Shown here: positions 50,675-63,908 of the stretch, piece after piece
Layout: every line of letters begins with the position of its first letter
Position numbering within the stretch: position 1 is the first letter of the stretch
Notes under the pieces: model-generated
Told to the model about the DNA's origin: nothing
Databases searched by the model: none
Seen by the model: only the letters and a program-made list of their open reading frames with translations
Made by a program: the position numbers and the translations under genes
Assembly: GCA_963843455.1 (NCBI GenBank)
Contig: CAWJKE010000007.1
Location: 598,189 to 662,188, forward strand
Direction of reading: 5' to 3'
Length of the DNA stretch: 64,000 bases
Origin: CAIQPS01 sp963843455
GTDB taxonomy: Bacteria; Actinomycetota; Thermoleophilia; RBG-16-64-13

Positions 50675-52287
50675 GCGCGTATCACCTCCAATGCTTCATG
50701 GAAGAGGTTACTGGGCAGGTCGAGACCCCACACCGGTTCCCCCAGCGCGCGCAGCCCCACAAAACCGCTGGAAGCGGCCGTCGCTTTCTTGTCCCGGGCC
50801 ATCGCGGCCCAGATCGCGTCGGCCGGAGGCAGCGCCCAGGTCGTGGGAAGCCCGAGATCGGTGAGCAGTCTCACTATCCGCCGTCTTACCTCCCGGTCCA
50901 GTCCTAACAACTCCTCGCTGATGGCCAAGGCGACCACTAGACCCAGTCCAACCGCCTCGCCGTGCCTGAGGCTACCGTACCCGACGCTCACCTCCAGTGC
51001 GTGCCCGGTGGTGTGGCCCAGGTTGAGAACAGCACGCCGGCCGGTGTCGAGTTCGTCCTCATCGACGATCGCCGCCTTGTAGCGGACGCAGGTCTTTACC
51101 ACCTCGCTCATGAAACCCGCATCCCGCTCGCGGACCAACCCGCTCCGCTCCTCCAGCGAACCAAGAAGCATCTGCCCAGACAGAAGCCCATATTTGACGA
51201 CCTCGCCGAGACCGTTCGTAAACTCGACCTGCGGGAGTGTCGCCAGCGTATCCGCATCGATGACTACCACTCCGGGCTGATAGAAGGCCCCTACGAGATT
51301 CTTGCCCGCCTCCAGATTGACCGCGGTCTTTCCCCCCACACTCGAGTCGACCTGAGCAAGTAAGCTGGTAGGGATCTGCCATAGTTCCACGCCTCGTTGG
51401 TAGGTCGCCGCCGCAAGACCGGCCAGATCACCTACCACTCCGCCTCCAAGTGCCACGACGACATCGTCTCGCCGCGCACCCCGCGACGCCAGCCAGTCCC
51501 AGCAGCGCTCGAGCCCGTGCGCGGTCTTGCTTCGCTCCCCCGCTTCCAGCGCCAGCGTTCGCTGGTCCTCGATCTGCTGCTTCAGCAGGTCACGTATTGT
51601 TTGCCCCCAGACCCGCTCCACATTCTGGTCGGTTATGACGAACAGACGTACACCCTTTGCGGCCGCATCCGCAGCCAAGCCACGCAGTGACGCGAGACAG
51701 CCTTGCCCGCCCACGATGGACGAACGGCGCGTCGTCGAGACGATCTGGACACCCCAAGTTCTAGGCCACACCGGGCCCGTGGCCCGCACCATCAGCACGA
51801 TCTCACGTGCTATCTCCTCGACGCTTCGATCGCCTACCGGCACTATCCAGTCTGCGGTGCTCTCATAGACCGGGCGCCGCGCTGCTAGAAGAGCAACAAA
51901 AGCATCACGGTCCTGCGCGAGCGGTCTGGCGCCTCCTCGCGCCCGCTCCCATGCACACTCCGCGTCGGTGTCGAGGAAAACCACCCCTCCCAGCCCCTTC
52001 AGTATCCCAGTCCCCTCAGCGCTTTGGAGGGTGCCGCCACCCAGCGCGAGCACGAGACCCTCTCCCTGCGCCTGTCGTTCGAGAATCTGCTTGAGAACTT
52101 CTACCTCCCGCCGGCGAAAGTCCGCCTCGCCGTGGTGCTCGAAGACCTCGGCTATCGTCATCCCCGCGTTCCTGACGATCTCATCGTCCAGATCGACGAA
52201 GCGCCAGCCGAGAAGCCGGGCACTCAGAGCGCCGACCGCGCTCTTGCCGCTGCCCATGAACCCGGCGAGAACTAGGAGCGGTGCCAT
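50671..52287 (-). CDS. aroKB: Shikimate kinase-3-dehydroquinate synthase fusion
   Basis: A 538-residue bifunctional enzyme. Residues 1-170 are shikimate kinase (Walker A GFMGSGKSAVG at 9-19, DLDDEI, FRRREVEVL, LALGGGTL). Residues about 178-538 are dehydroquinate synthase (NVERVWG, VVALGGGVVGDLAGLAAATYQRG, PTSLLAQVDSSVGGKTAVN, GLGEVVKYG, LNLGHTTGHALE). It thus covers steps 2 and 5. A like AroKB fusion is known in Thermotoga. The ATG lies inside the last codons of aroC (16-base overlap). Confidence 0.95.
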   Translation of the reverse strand: MAPLLVLAGFMGSGKSAVGALSARLLGWRFVDLDDEIVRNAGMTIAEVFEHHGEADFRRREVEVLKQILERQAQGEGLVLALGGGTLQSAEGTGILKGLGGVVFLDTDAECAWERARGGARPLAQDRDAFVALLAARRPVYESTADWIVPVGDRSVEEIAREIVLMVRATGPVWPRTWGVQIVSTTRRSSIVGGQGCLASLRGLAADAAAKGVRLFVITDQNVERVWGQTIRDLLKQQIEDQRTLALEAGERSKTAHGLERCWDWLASRGARRDDVVVALGGGVVGDLAGLAAATYQRGVELWQIPTSLLAQVDSSVGGKTAVNLEAGKNLVGAFYQPGVVVIDADTLATLPQVEFTNGLGEVVKYGLLSGQMLLGSLEERSGLVRERDAGFMSEVVKTCVRYKAAIVDEDELDTGRRAVLNLGHTTGHALEVSVGYGSLRHGEAVGLGLVVALAISEELLGLDREVRRRIVRLLTDLGLPTTWALPPADAIWAAMARDKKATAASSGFVGLRALGEPVWGLDLPSNLFHEALEVIRA

Positions 52288-53480
52288 AGCCCCCGCTCTT
52301 CAAGCCTTCGCTCGTAGGCGGCCACTGAATCCAGCAGATCGCGCATACTATCGCCGCCGAATTTATCCACGTACGCGCCGGCGACGATATAGGCCACCAT
52401 GGCCTCCGCGACGACCCTGGCTGCAGGTACGGCGGTGACGTCGCTGCGCTCCACGTGCGCCGCTACGACCTCCATCGTCGCCGTGTCTACCGAGGGGAGC
52501 GGAGTGGTGAGCGTGGGGATCGGTTTCATGGCCGCGCGGACTACCAAGGGCATCCCGCTGCTCATGCCTCCCTCGAGCCCGCCGGCGTTGTTCCCAGAGC
52601 GGCCTATCCAGCGGGAAGTGTCATCGCTCATCATGACGAAGGGATCGTGCACCTTGGACCCTGGGCGGCTGGCGTCCGCGAACCCATGCCCGATCTCCAC
52701 CCCCTTGATAGCGGGTATCGCTCCTATGGCGCCGAGGAGCATCCCGTCGAGCCTGTCCTCGAACCGAGCGTAACCTCCGAGCCCGGGACAGAGACCCCAG
52801 CACCATATCTCAAACACACCGCCCAGCGACTCCCCGGTACTCCGCGCCTGATCGATGGCCTCGCACATCCTCCGGGAGAGTCCTGCGTCCTCACAGCCGA
52901 CGGCCGAGACCTCCACTGCCTCCCAATCGATGGACGCGGGGCGAGCCAAATCGGCTTGGGCCTCCATCTCCACAGGCCCTATGCTCATGACTCGTCCCCT
53001 GACCGTCACTCCCACTTCGGCCAGCAGTCTCTTGCACACCGCTCCCCCGGCTACCCTCGCTACTGTCTCGCGTGCGCTCGCCCGCTCGAGCACGTTGCGC
53101 ACGTCGTCGTGGCCGTACTTGGCCAGTCCTGTAAGGTCGGCATGCCCGGGACGGGGTATGGTCAGCGCTGCGGCTTCCCCGCGCCCTTCGGGCAAAGGTT
53201 CGGGGGACATGGAATCAACCCAGTTGACGTGGTCACGATTCTCCACCAGGATCGCTATCGGGCTTCCGAGAGTAGCTCCGTATCGGACCCCGGCGAGGAA
53301 GCGGCAGTGGTCGGCCTCGATGGACATCCGTCCCCCGCGCCCGTAGCCAAGTTGCCGCCGGGCCAGCTCACGGTCGATGGCCTCCGTGGCGACCTCCAGC
53401 CCCGCCGGCACGCCGCTGAGCACGCAGACCTCAGCCGGACCGTGGGACTCGCCGGCGGTGGTCATGCGAAGCGTGCTCAT
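52272..53480 (-). CDS. aroC: Chorismate synthase
   Basis: A 402-residue FMN-dependent chorismate synthase, the last shikimate step. TTAGESHGPA, QLGYGRGGRMSIEAD, RPGHADLTGLAKY, RASARETVARVAGGA and GRSGNNAGGLEGGMSSGMPL are family signatures. ATG 53480 is fixed by homology (MSTLRMTTAGESHG). It is preceded by the pil genes and followed by aroKB and aroQ. Confidence 0.97.
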   Translation of the reverse strand: MSTLRMTTAGESHGPAEVCVLSGVPAGLEVATEAIDRELARRQLGYGRGGRMSIEADHCRFLAGVRYGATLGSPIAILVENRDHVNWVDSMSPEPLPEGRGEAAALTIPRPGHADLTGLAKYGHDDVRNVLERASARETVARVAGGAVCKRLLAEVGVTVRGRVMSIGPVEMEAQADLARPASIDWEAVEVSAVGCEDAGLSRRMCEAIDQARSTGESLGGVFEIWCWGLCPGLGGYARFEDRLDGMLLGAIGAIPAIKGVEIGHGFADASRPGSKVHDPFVMMSDDTSRWIGRSGNNAGGLEGGMSSGMPLVVRAAMKPIPTLTTPLPSVDTATMEVVAAHVERSDVTAVPAARVVAEAMVAYIVAGAYVDKFGGDSMRDLLDSVAAYERRLEERGLWHRS

Positions 53481-53560
53481 ATGTGGCTCCCTTGACCCCT
53501 GCGTCTGCGGGGACGTTGTCGCTCCCGGGCGGTAGGGACTCCGCGGAAGCCGCGGAAGCC

Positions 53561-54184
53561 CTACTCGAAGAGGATCTGGTGCTCCGCCAGGGTCAAGGTC
53601 TGTCCGTCGTGAAGGAGGGTCACTACCTTGGCATCGGTGTTGATGCCGACCACCTTCATGTCGCCCCAACTCGTGGAGACCGAATCCCCCTCCCTCTGAT
53701 TCGGGTAGACGTTGTTGTCAACCTGGAAGGTTACCGCAGGAAGGTCGCCAACAACACCCACCGCGAGCACCTGGATCATATGGGTGAAGAACGAGGTGGT
53801 AGACGTGGTGGGACTGCTCGTGCTGGTGGTCGAGGTCGAGGTTGTAGTCGTGGCCCCTCCACCGGGCGCGGTGGTAGTCGTGGTAGATGCCGCAGGCGGC
53901 GCCACGTAGGTCGGGCTCGTTTGCAGGGTTGTCGCTGTCATGACCTGTTGCTGGATGAAGGGATCCTTGCTCTGAAAGCTGGAATAGAAATCGGCCGGAG
54001 CTACGATAACAGGCTGCTGGCCTGCGTCGGCGACAGACTGCGCCGTGGTGGACACCCGCGCCTGCCGCAGGCTGCTTGTGGTGGAGCCAGCGCTCCCCGT
54101 GCCCATGCAACCCGCAAGCAACGCGGCGAACCCGGCCACGACAAGCCCGGCGGCGAGAAGATGGCGATATCGCTGCAACTTCAT
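53561..54184 (-). CDS. Lipoprotein in the PilP position
   Basis: A 207-residue lipoprotein: signal peptide MKLQRYRHLLAAGLVVAGFAALLAG with the lipidated Cys at 26 (LLAGC), a Ser/Thr-rich linker with runs of Thr (about 98-130), and a C-terminal small beta domain (GDLPAVTFQVDNNVYPNQREGDSVSTSWGDMKVVGI, then VTLLHDGQTLTLAEHQILFE). It comes directly after pilM-pilN-pilO, where Gram-negative bacteria encode PilP, also a lipoprotein with a C-terminal beta domain binding PilN-PilO. I see no clear PilP sequence motif, so an analogous role is inferred from position and layout. Confidence 0.7.
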   Translation of the reverse strand: MKLQRYRHLLAAGLVVAGFAALLAGCMGTGSAGSTTSSLRQARVSTTAQSVADAGQQPVIVAPADFYSSFQSKDPFIQQQVMTATTLQTSPTYVAPPAASTTTTTAPGGGATTTTSTSTTSTSSPTTSTTSFFTHMIQVLAVGVVGDLPAVTFQVDNNVYPNQREGDSVSTSWGDMKVVGINTDAKVVTLLHDGQTLTLAEHQILFE

Positions 54185-54196
54185 CGTCTTTCTCCC

Positions 54197-54859
54197 CTAC
54201 TTCGCGGTCGTGGTTGTGGTACCGGTAGCATCCGGGCCGGCAAGTTCGCCCGTGGAGGACTGTGCCACCGCCGGTTGGGCCGCAGCCACCTGGTCCATGC
54301 TGAAGGCGTAAAGGACCATGGAGACGCTCAGGTCCGGATTGTCCTTGACCGGCGTCCCACTGTCTTCAGCAGTCTGAGTGTCCAACTTGAGCTGGACGGA
54401 CTTCACCGTGAGCAGTCTCCCAGGGCCGGCCACCAGCTGTTCGGTCCGGTAGGCGAAGTCGCTCAAGTCGAAGTAGCTGCCGCTGAACTCAAGAGTCAGC
54501 GGGATGATCTGGAAGCCCTCGGACTCCCTGGGTTCGCCCGGGCTCACCGAGATGAACTTTATCCCGGATTGATCTGCGAGGTCCTGGATCTGCACCAGCA
54601 GGCTCGGCACATGCCCGGAGTCGGGAACCATCTTCGCGAGCTCGAGAAGGCGTGCCTGGTTCTTCTTGCCCTCGGCGCGAGTGACCTCGGCCTGAGCCAG
54701 TTTGGCTTGCGCGGCTGAGAGTCTGGCCGACTCTGTGGCTATGGCGCGGTCGGCCTCCGCGATATCCGCCCGGAGCGGAGAGATCAGGAAGAACCACGCC
54801 ACTGCCACGACAACAACGAGGGCCACGCCAGAAAGGGCCATACGGACCTTGCGACTCAT
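54197..54859 (-). CDS. pilO: Type IV pilus alignment protein PilO
   Basis: A 220-residue PilO-like protein: short cytoplasmic tail, one membrane helix (about 8-27), a coiled coil (DIAEADRAIATESARLSAAQAKLAQ), and an extracytoplasmic ferredoxin-like domain (GHVPSLLVQIQDLADQSGIKFISVSPGEP, then LTLEFSGSYFDLSDFAYRTEQL). PilO pairs with PilN to connect the platform with outer parts. The C-terminal tail is Thr-rich. It overlaps pilN by four bases. Confidence 0.85.
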   Translation of the reverse strand: MSRKVRMALSGVALVVVVAVAWFFLISPLRADIAEADRAIATESARLSAAQAKLAQAEVTRAEGKKNQARLLELAKMVPDSGHVPSLLVQIQDLADQSGIKFISVSPGEPRESEGFQIIPLTLEFSGSYFDLSDFAYRTEQLVAGPGRLLTVKSVQLKLDTQTAEDSGTPVKDNPDLSVSMVLYAFSMDQVAAAQPAVAQSSTGELAGPDATGTTTTTAK

Positions 54860-55506
54860 TGGGCCTGCACCTCCACTTCGGTCAGCGGCAGCGCGCTGGC
54901 GGGCTGCTTGTTGAGTACGGAGGCGGCGACGGAGAACCCTTTGAGCTCGAGCTGGGATCCGCTCGCTTCCCGAGCCTGGCTTGCCGACGTCAACTCCACA
55001 CCGGTGATTGACGGGATGAGCTGCAGCCGTACGATGAGCCGAGATACGTCTTCGAAGCTGTACGTCTGCCCTTCGATACTTATCTGGCCGTCGCCCGCTG
55101 CTTGCGCGTCCGCGCCGGTTGCCGCGGGCACCGGATCGGATGCCGAGACCTGTAGGCTGTTGAACCAGGCGTTCTCGGGAACAACGAGACTTACTGCATC
55201 CAACACGTCGGAGAGCAGCGTGCGGTTAGAGTAGATACTCTGGACCACCCCCTGAACGTCCTCTCTCTGGAGCGCCAACTGTTCGTACTGCTGCAGGGCT
55301 TGGACCTGCTGCTCGAGCGCGGCGGTCTGCATCTGAAGGTCGGCCAGTTCCTGCTTTCGTCCATCGAGCACGTTGCTGAAGACGTAGTAGCCGAACCCTA
55401 GAGCAAAGATCACCACGATGAACAATCCGACCATGGCCAGCAGACCCCAGTCGGTGCTGGTACGAGGCCGCTCAGAACGCGGTATGAGGTTTACACGACG
55501 AGCCAT
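54856..55506 (-). CDS. pilN: Type IV pilus alignment protein PilN
   Basis: A 216-residue PilN-like protein. The N-terminus ARRVNLIPRSERPR is the conserved INLLP-type motif that binds PilM. One membrane helix (about 23-45), a coiled coil (KQELADLQMQTAALEQQVQALQQYEQL) and a periplasmic-type domain (FNSLQVSASDP, then EDVSRLIVRLQLIPSITGVEL) follow. ATG 55506 is chosen because the conserved motif begins there; pilM ends one base before it. Confidence 0.88.
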   Translation of the reverse strand: MARRVNLIPRSERPRTSTDWGLLAMVGLFIVVIFALGFGYYVFSNVLDGRKQELADLQMQTAALEQQVQALQQYEQLALQREDVQGVVQSIYSNRTLLSDVLDAVSLVVPENAWFNSLQVSASDPVPAATGADAQAAGDGQISIEGQTYSFEDVSRLIVRLQLIPSITGVELTSASQAREASGSQLELKGFSVAASVLNKQPASALPLTEVEVQAQ

Positions 55507-55507
55507 G

Positions 55508-56617
55508 TCAACGCTCCTCGGGCAGTGCCAGGCCGATGGCGACGGCAAGTGACGGGCCTATGAGGGCCAGGGTGTCGTCGGACAGGCTCGACGAGTTGTC
55601 CGAGACGCGGCTCAGTGGGTTTCCGATGACGACGGGAAGCTGCAGTGCTTCGGACAAGTGCGAGTCCAAATTGCGGATCAGCGTACCCCTGCCGCTGAGC
55701 ACAAGCTCCTTCACCGGGTTGACACCATCCTGCCCCTGGTAGTAATCGAACGAACGCCGGATCTCGTCGACCAATTCGGCCGCGGCCTTGCCGGCCTGGA
55801 GCTGCGTATCGGCTATCACAGCGGGCGAGTAGACGTCTCCCTCTGGAGCGAGCGGACCCGGCAGCCCGACGGTCTGCACCAGACCCGAGGCGTCCTCGAA
55901 CGGTATGCCCCGCTGCTCCGAGATCACTCTCGCGAAGCGATCACTCGAGAAGTTGATGACCCTGGTGAACTTGAGCGCGTCGTCGACTGCGACGACGAGC
56001 GTGGAGACGGACGACGAGATGTCTACCAGCCCTCGGCAGAGGCCGGCTCGCGAGGGATCAGCAAGGAAGGATGCGGCGGGAACGAGTGCCCGTATGAGGG
56101 CCAGACTTGACACGTCCACTCCCAATACCTTCAGACCAGCCTGTTTGAGCGAACTCAATAGTATGTCTATCATGGCCCTCTGAGCCGCCACCAAGAGCAC
56201 TTCCTGCCGCGGTTGCCCTTCGGCATCGGTCTTGCGCCCGAGTATCTGGAAGTCGAGCACCGCTTCCTCGACGGGGATGGGTATGTAGTCCTGAGCTTGG
56301 AACTCGATGACGCCGACCAGTTCAGCCTCTGTCATGTCGGGCATATCGATGTTCCGCACTATGACTTTTTGGTTGCTCACGCCCACCTGTGTCGCGCGGC
56401 CCCGCAGGCCGTTGCGGTGCACAAAGCCCTTGAGCTCCCGACCGAAGAGGTCGGCGTCGACGATCTCACCGTCGACGACGAGACCATCCGGCAAAGGAGC
56501 CTCATAGAACCGGCGCAGCTTCAGCTTGCTCCCGCTTCCCGCCAACTCGATGGCGGTGACGGTGGACGAGCCGATATCGAGCGCTAGGGGTCCGCCCTGT
56601 AATAGTCCTAGAGCCAC
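55508..56617 (-). CDS. pilM: Type IV pilus actin-like protein PilM
   Basis: A 369-residue actin-like ATPase of the PilM group. LALDIGSSTVTAIEL is the phosphate 1 motif, MTEAELVGVIEFQAQDYIPIPVEEAVLDFQIL is the PilM signature, GLVDISSSVSTLVVA phosphate 2, and LVLSGRGTLIRNLDSHLSEAL the adenosine part. PilM lies on the cytoplasmic side and holds the N-terminus of PilN. The start is a GTG following GAGGTGATGAG. A 75-base gap to the prepilin peptidase gene shows no further gene. Confidence 0.93.
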   Translation of the reverse strand: MALGLLQGGPLALDIGSSTVTAIELAGSGSKLKLRRFYEAPLPDGLVVDGEIVDADLFGRELKGFVHRNGLRGRATQVGVSNQKVIVRNIDMPDMTEAELVGVIEFQAQDYIPIPVEEAVLDFQILGRKTDAEGQPRQEVLLVAAQRAMIDILLSSLKQAGLKVLGVDVSSLALIRALVPAASFLADPSRAGLCRGLVDISSSVSTLVVAVDDALKFTRVINFSSDRFARVISEQRGIPFEDASGLVQTVGLPGPLAPEGDVYSPAVIADTQLQAGKAAAELVDEIRRSFDYYQGQDGVNPVKELVLSGRGTLIRNLDSHLSEALQLPVVIGNPLSRVSDNSSSLSDDTLALIGPSLAVAIGLALPEER

Positions 56618-56692
56618 CTCATCACCTCGGCGTCGATGTTGCCATCAGTTTCATGATCGACTTTCACGTGTTCCTTCACATCCCTGTCTGTT

Positions 56693-57469
56693 CTACACGC
56701 CCGCATACAGATGAAACGCCAGTTGACCAAAGCACATGGCCGTCACTGCACCGGCTGCTAGGTACGGCACAAAGACCGTCCTTGCTCTTAATCGGTATTT
56801 CTCGCGAAAAAGTAGAGACATTCCTACAATCGTCCCCGCGAGCACTGCCGCGGGCACCGCCACGAGAACGTAGGGACCGAGTACTGCGCCCAGGAGAAGG
56901 GCCATCTTGAACTCGCCGAAGCGAGTGATGCCGGGCCTCACCAGCGACACCAACAGCGCCAGAAGCCCTGCACCCAGGCACGCGGCGACGTACTGCCACC
57001 AGTGATGGCTATCGAGAGCGATGGAGGCGGCAAGACCACAGCCCACGGCCGGAAAGACGATCCGATTGGGGATCACGGAGTGATCATGATTGATGAAGGC
57101 CAAGGTGACGACGACCGCGATGAACGCCCAAGCGAGCGGAAGCGTCGCCGAGGGGCCGAACCGCAAGAAAGCCGCCAGGAATGCGATTCCAGTGATCCCT
57201 TCGACAAGGGGGTAACGGATGGCTATGCGCGTGCGGCACGATCTGCACCGGCCGCGCAGCATCGCCCAACTCACCACGGGGATGTTGTCATACCAGCGGA
57301 TGGCCGTTCCACAGCCTGGGCAGTGAGAACCCGGCCTCACCAGCGACTCACGGCGCGGCACTCGGTAGATGACGACGTTCAGGAAGCTGCCGATGACCAG
57401 CCCGACAAGTAGAGACCAGATGGCCAGGTAGTACTGCAAGTCGGCCCCTTCCCCGCTATTGCCCGCCAT
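56693..57469 (-). CDS. pilD: Prepilin peptidase, atypical active site
   Basis: A 258-residue polytopic membrane protease that should cleave type III signal peptides and methylate pilins. The N-terminal methylation domain is intact (GSFLNVVIYRVPRRESLVRPGSHCPGCG, with a second pair CRSCRTRIAIRYPLVE, four zinc cysteines). About seven membrane helices are predicted. The first catalytic region reads FINHDHSVIPNRI, with Asp kept. The second, normally GxGDxK, reads RFGEFKMALLLGAVLG, so Glu stands where the catalytic Asp should be. It could still work as an acid protease or could be impaired. It lies before pilM in the same direction. Confidence 0.88.
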   Translation of the reverse strand: MAGNSGEGADLQYYLAIWSLLVGLVIGSFLNVVIYRVPRRESLVRPGSHCPGCGTAIRWYDNIPVVSWAMLRGRCRSCRTRIAIRYPLVEGITGIAFLAAFLRFGPSATLPLAWAFIAVVVTLAFINHDHSVIPNRIVFPAVGCGLAASIALDSHHWWQYVAACLGAGLLALLVSLVRPGITRFGEFKMALLLGAVLGPYVLVAVPAAVLAGTIVGMSLLFREKYRLRARTVFVPYLAAGAVTAMCFGQLAFHLYAGV

Positions 57470-57625
57470 GTCGATATATCGGCCTGGTCCGCCCGACCTT
57501 GAATCCGTTCAGGCGGCACCGGCTATCGACGTCACGGTAGCCCTAGAAAACGCGGGAGGACCTACTACCTTGGACGGAACAAGGCGTTGTGGAAAGCGTG
57601 GACTGCAGGTCGCGGGCGGTCTTCT

Positions 57626-58534
57626 CTAGGTGAGCCACCCTCCGGCCACCAGAGCCGCCCGCAGGGTCTCCTGCCCGGCCGGCGTGAGACGCTCGAGAGG
57701 CGGGCGCAGCGGGCCGGCCGGCAGTCCGAGCCACTCGACAGCCTGTTTGACGGGCGTGGGGTTCGGCTCGACGAACAGTGCGTCCACCAAATCCATGATG
57801 CGGTAGTGGATATCCCTGGCATCCACGATACGCCCCGACCACACGGCCTTGCACATCTGCTTGACCTCGGGTCCGACCACGTGAGCAACCGCAGCGATCG
57901 CCCCCGCTGCGCCGTGCGCAAGCAGACTCAGGGTCATGATGTCCTCGCCCGAGTAGATCTTGAACGTCTCCGGATCAGTGCCTCGGTAGATGTCCATCGT
58001 CTGGTGGATGTCGCAAGAGCAGTCTTTCAAGCCCACGACGTTCGGTATCTTGTCCCACAACCGCACGATTGTCGTCGGCTCGATGTTGCGGCCGGTTCTG
58101 CCCGGGATGTTGTAGATGATCAGCGGCAACTCGGAGGCCTCGGCAATGGCGGCGAAATGGTTCAAGAGACCCGCCTGAGTAGGTTTGTTGTAGTAGGGAC
58201 AGACCTGAAGAGTCGCGTCGGCACCAAGTTCCGCCGCTACCCGGGTGAGCTCCACCGCCTCTTTGGTGGAGTTCGATCCGGCGGAAGCGATGACCGGTAC
58301 GCGGCCGCGCGCCTGCTTGACCACCGCCTCGATAACCTCAGCGTGCTCCTTGTGAGAGAGTGTGGCCGATTCCCCGGTGGTTCCGCACGGCACCAAGCCG
58401 TCGCACCCCACCTCCTCGATGTAGTAGTCCACCAGCTTGGAGACCCCGGGAAAGTCGACGCTGAGATCGTCCTTGAACGGTGTGATCAGCGGCACGATGA
58501 CTCCTCGCAGACCCCACTCGACCTTCGCCGTCAA
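57626..58534 (-). CDS. dapA: 4-hydroxy-tetrahydrodipicolinate synthase
   Basis: A 302-residue DapA, the first committed enzyme of lysine and diaminopimelate synthesis (pyruvate plus aspartate semialdehyde). The Schiff-base Lys is K170 in VGLKDCS, with Tyr141 in IIYNIPGRTG and the GTTGESATLS loop. The TTG start at 58534 is supported by GGGAGG five bases upstream. It has a strong promoter of its own. No other lysine genes are next to it. Confidence 0.95.
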   Translation of the reverse strand: MTAKVEWGLRGVIVPLITPFKDDLSVDFPGVSKLVDYYIEEVGCDGLVPCGTTGESATLSHKEHAEVIEAVVKQARGRVPVIASAGSNSTKEAVELTRVAAELGADATLQVCPYYNKPTQAGLLNHFAAIAEASELPLIIYNIPGRTGRNIEPTTIVRLWDKIPNVVGLKDCSCDIHQTMDIYRGTDPETFKIYSGEDIMTLSLLAHGAAGAIAAVAHVVGPEVKQMCKAVWSGRIVDARDIHYRIMDLVDALFVEPNPTPVKQAVEWLGLPAGPLRPPLERLTPAGQETLRAALVAGGWLT

Positions 58535-58588
58535 GACCGCCTCCCGTGGTTGCGCAGCTTACCTCAAGGCCCGGTCGGGCCTCACTGC

Positions 58589-58616
58589 ATTATAGGCGGT
58601 GCCGCAGGAGACACAA
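58589..58616 (-). promoter_or_regulatory. Promoter of dapA with leader hairpin
   Basis: On the - strand TTGTGT (58616-58611) and a perfect TATAAT (58594-58589) are 16 bases apart. The start would fall near 58582, at the foot of a hairpin AGGCCC-GACC-GGGCCT (58582-58567) at the very 5' end of the mRNA. Confidence 0.6.
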
Positions 58617-58623
58617 GCGCCCC

Positions 58624-58656
58624 AAAAAGGTCGAGCCCGCCATCACTGGCGGGCTC
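58624..58656 (-). terminator. Terminator of the rRNA operon
   Basis: GAGCCCGCC (58656-58648 on the - strand) pairs with GGCGGGCTC (58641-58633) in a perfect 9-pair stem with a 6-base loop. Five U residues follow after GACC. It lies directly beyond the 5S gene. Confidence 0.85.
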
Positions 58657-58664
58657 TAGATTAA

Positions 58665-58781
<117 letters not shown>

Positions 58782-58865
58782 AACTTTGAAGACTATTCCG
58801 GAGCGCGTCTCGCACGCACCCTCAAATCTGCATAGTGAAGAAAGCGTAAGTAATGTATTAAGTCA

Positions 58866-63648
<4,783 letters not shown>

Positions 63649-63879
63649 ATTGCGATCGAGCTTACGCTCGGATCTAACTTTAGGAAGAGCTGAATTAGCT
63701 CTCAAAGTTTGTCACGCAACCGGTAGGTTGCCGGTTGCGGACGGGGGCAAGAAACATCGCTCCACTAGAAAGCGACGTCCTTGCATGATTCGTTGCTGGC
63801 AGACCGGACTTCATAGAAATCCGATCCGACAACGCTGTTCAGTTTTCAAAGACCACTGCGCTCTTAGGCGCGGCCGGGA
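63649..63879 (-). other. 16S leader region
   Basis: About 230 bases between the rRNA promoter and the 16S 5' end. It holds the 5' half of the 16S processing stem (63,830-63,863) with a boxA-like GGTCTTTGAAAACTG, and further local hairpins (for example CAACCGGTAGGTTG at 63,718-63,731, and CGAGCTTACGCTCG at 63,657-63,670). No protein gene is seen. Confidence 0.75.
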
Positions 63880-63908
63880 AGAATACCACCACCCGGAACC
63901 GGCGTCAA
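63880..63908 (-). promoter_or_regulatory. rRNA operon promoter
   Basis: On the - strand TTGACG (63908-63903) and TATTCT (63885-63880) are exactly 17 bases apart. The remaining 92 bases to the window edge hold a small hairpin (GGACC...GGTCC, 63,954-63,972) and a T run (- strand, 63,978-63,984) that may be the end of an upstream terminator; no gene is seen there. Confidence 0.75.
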
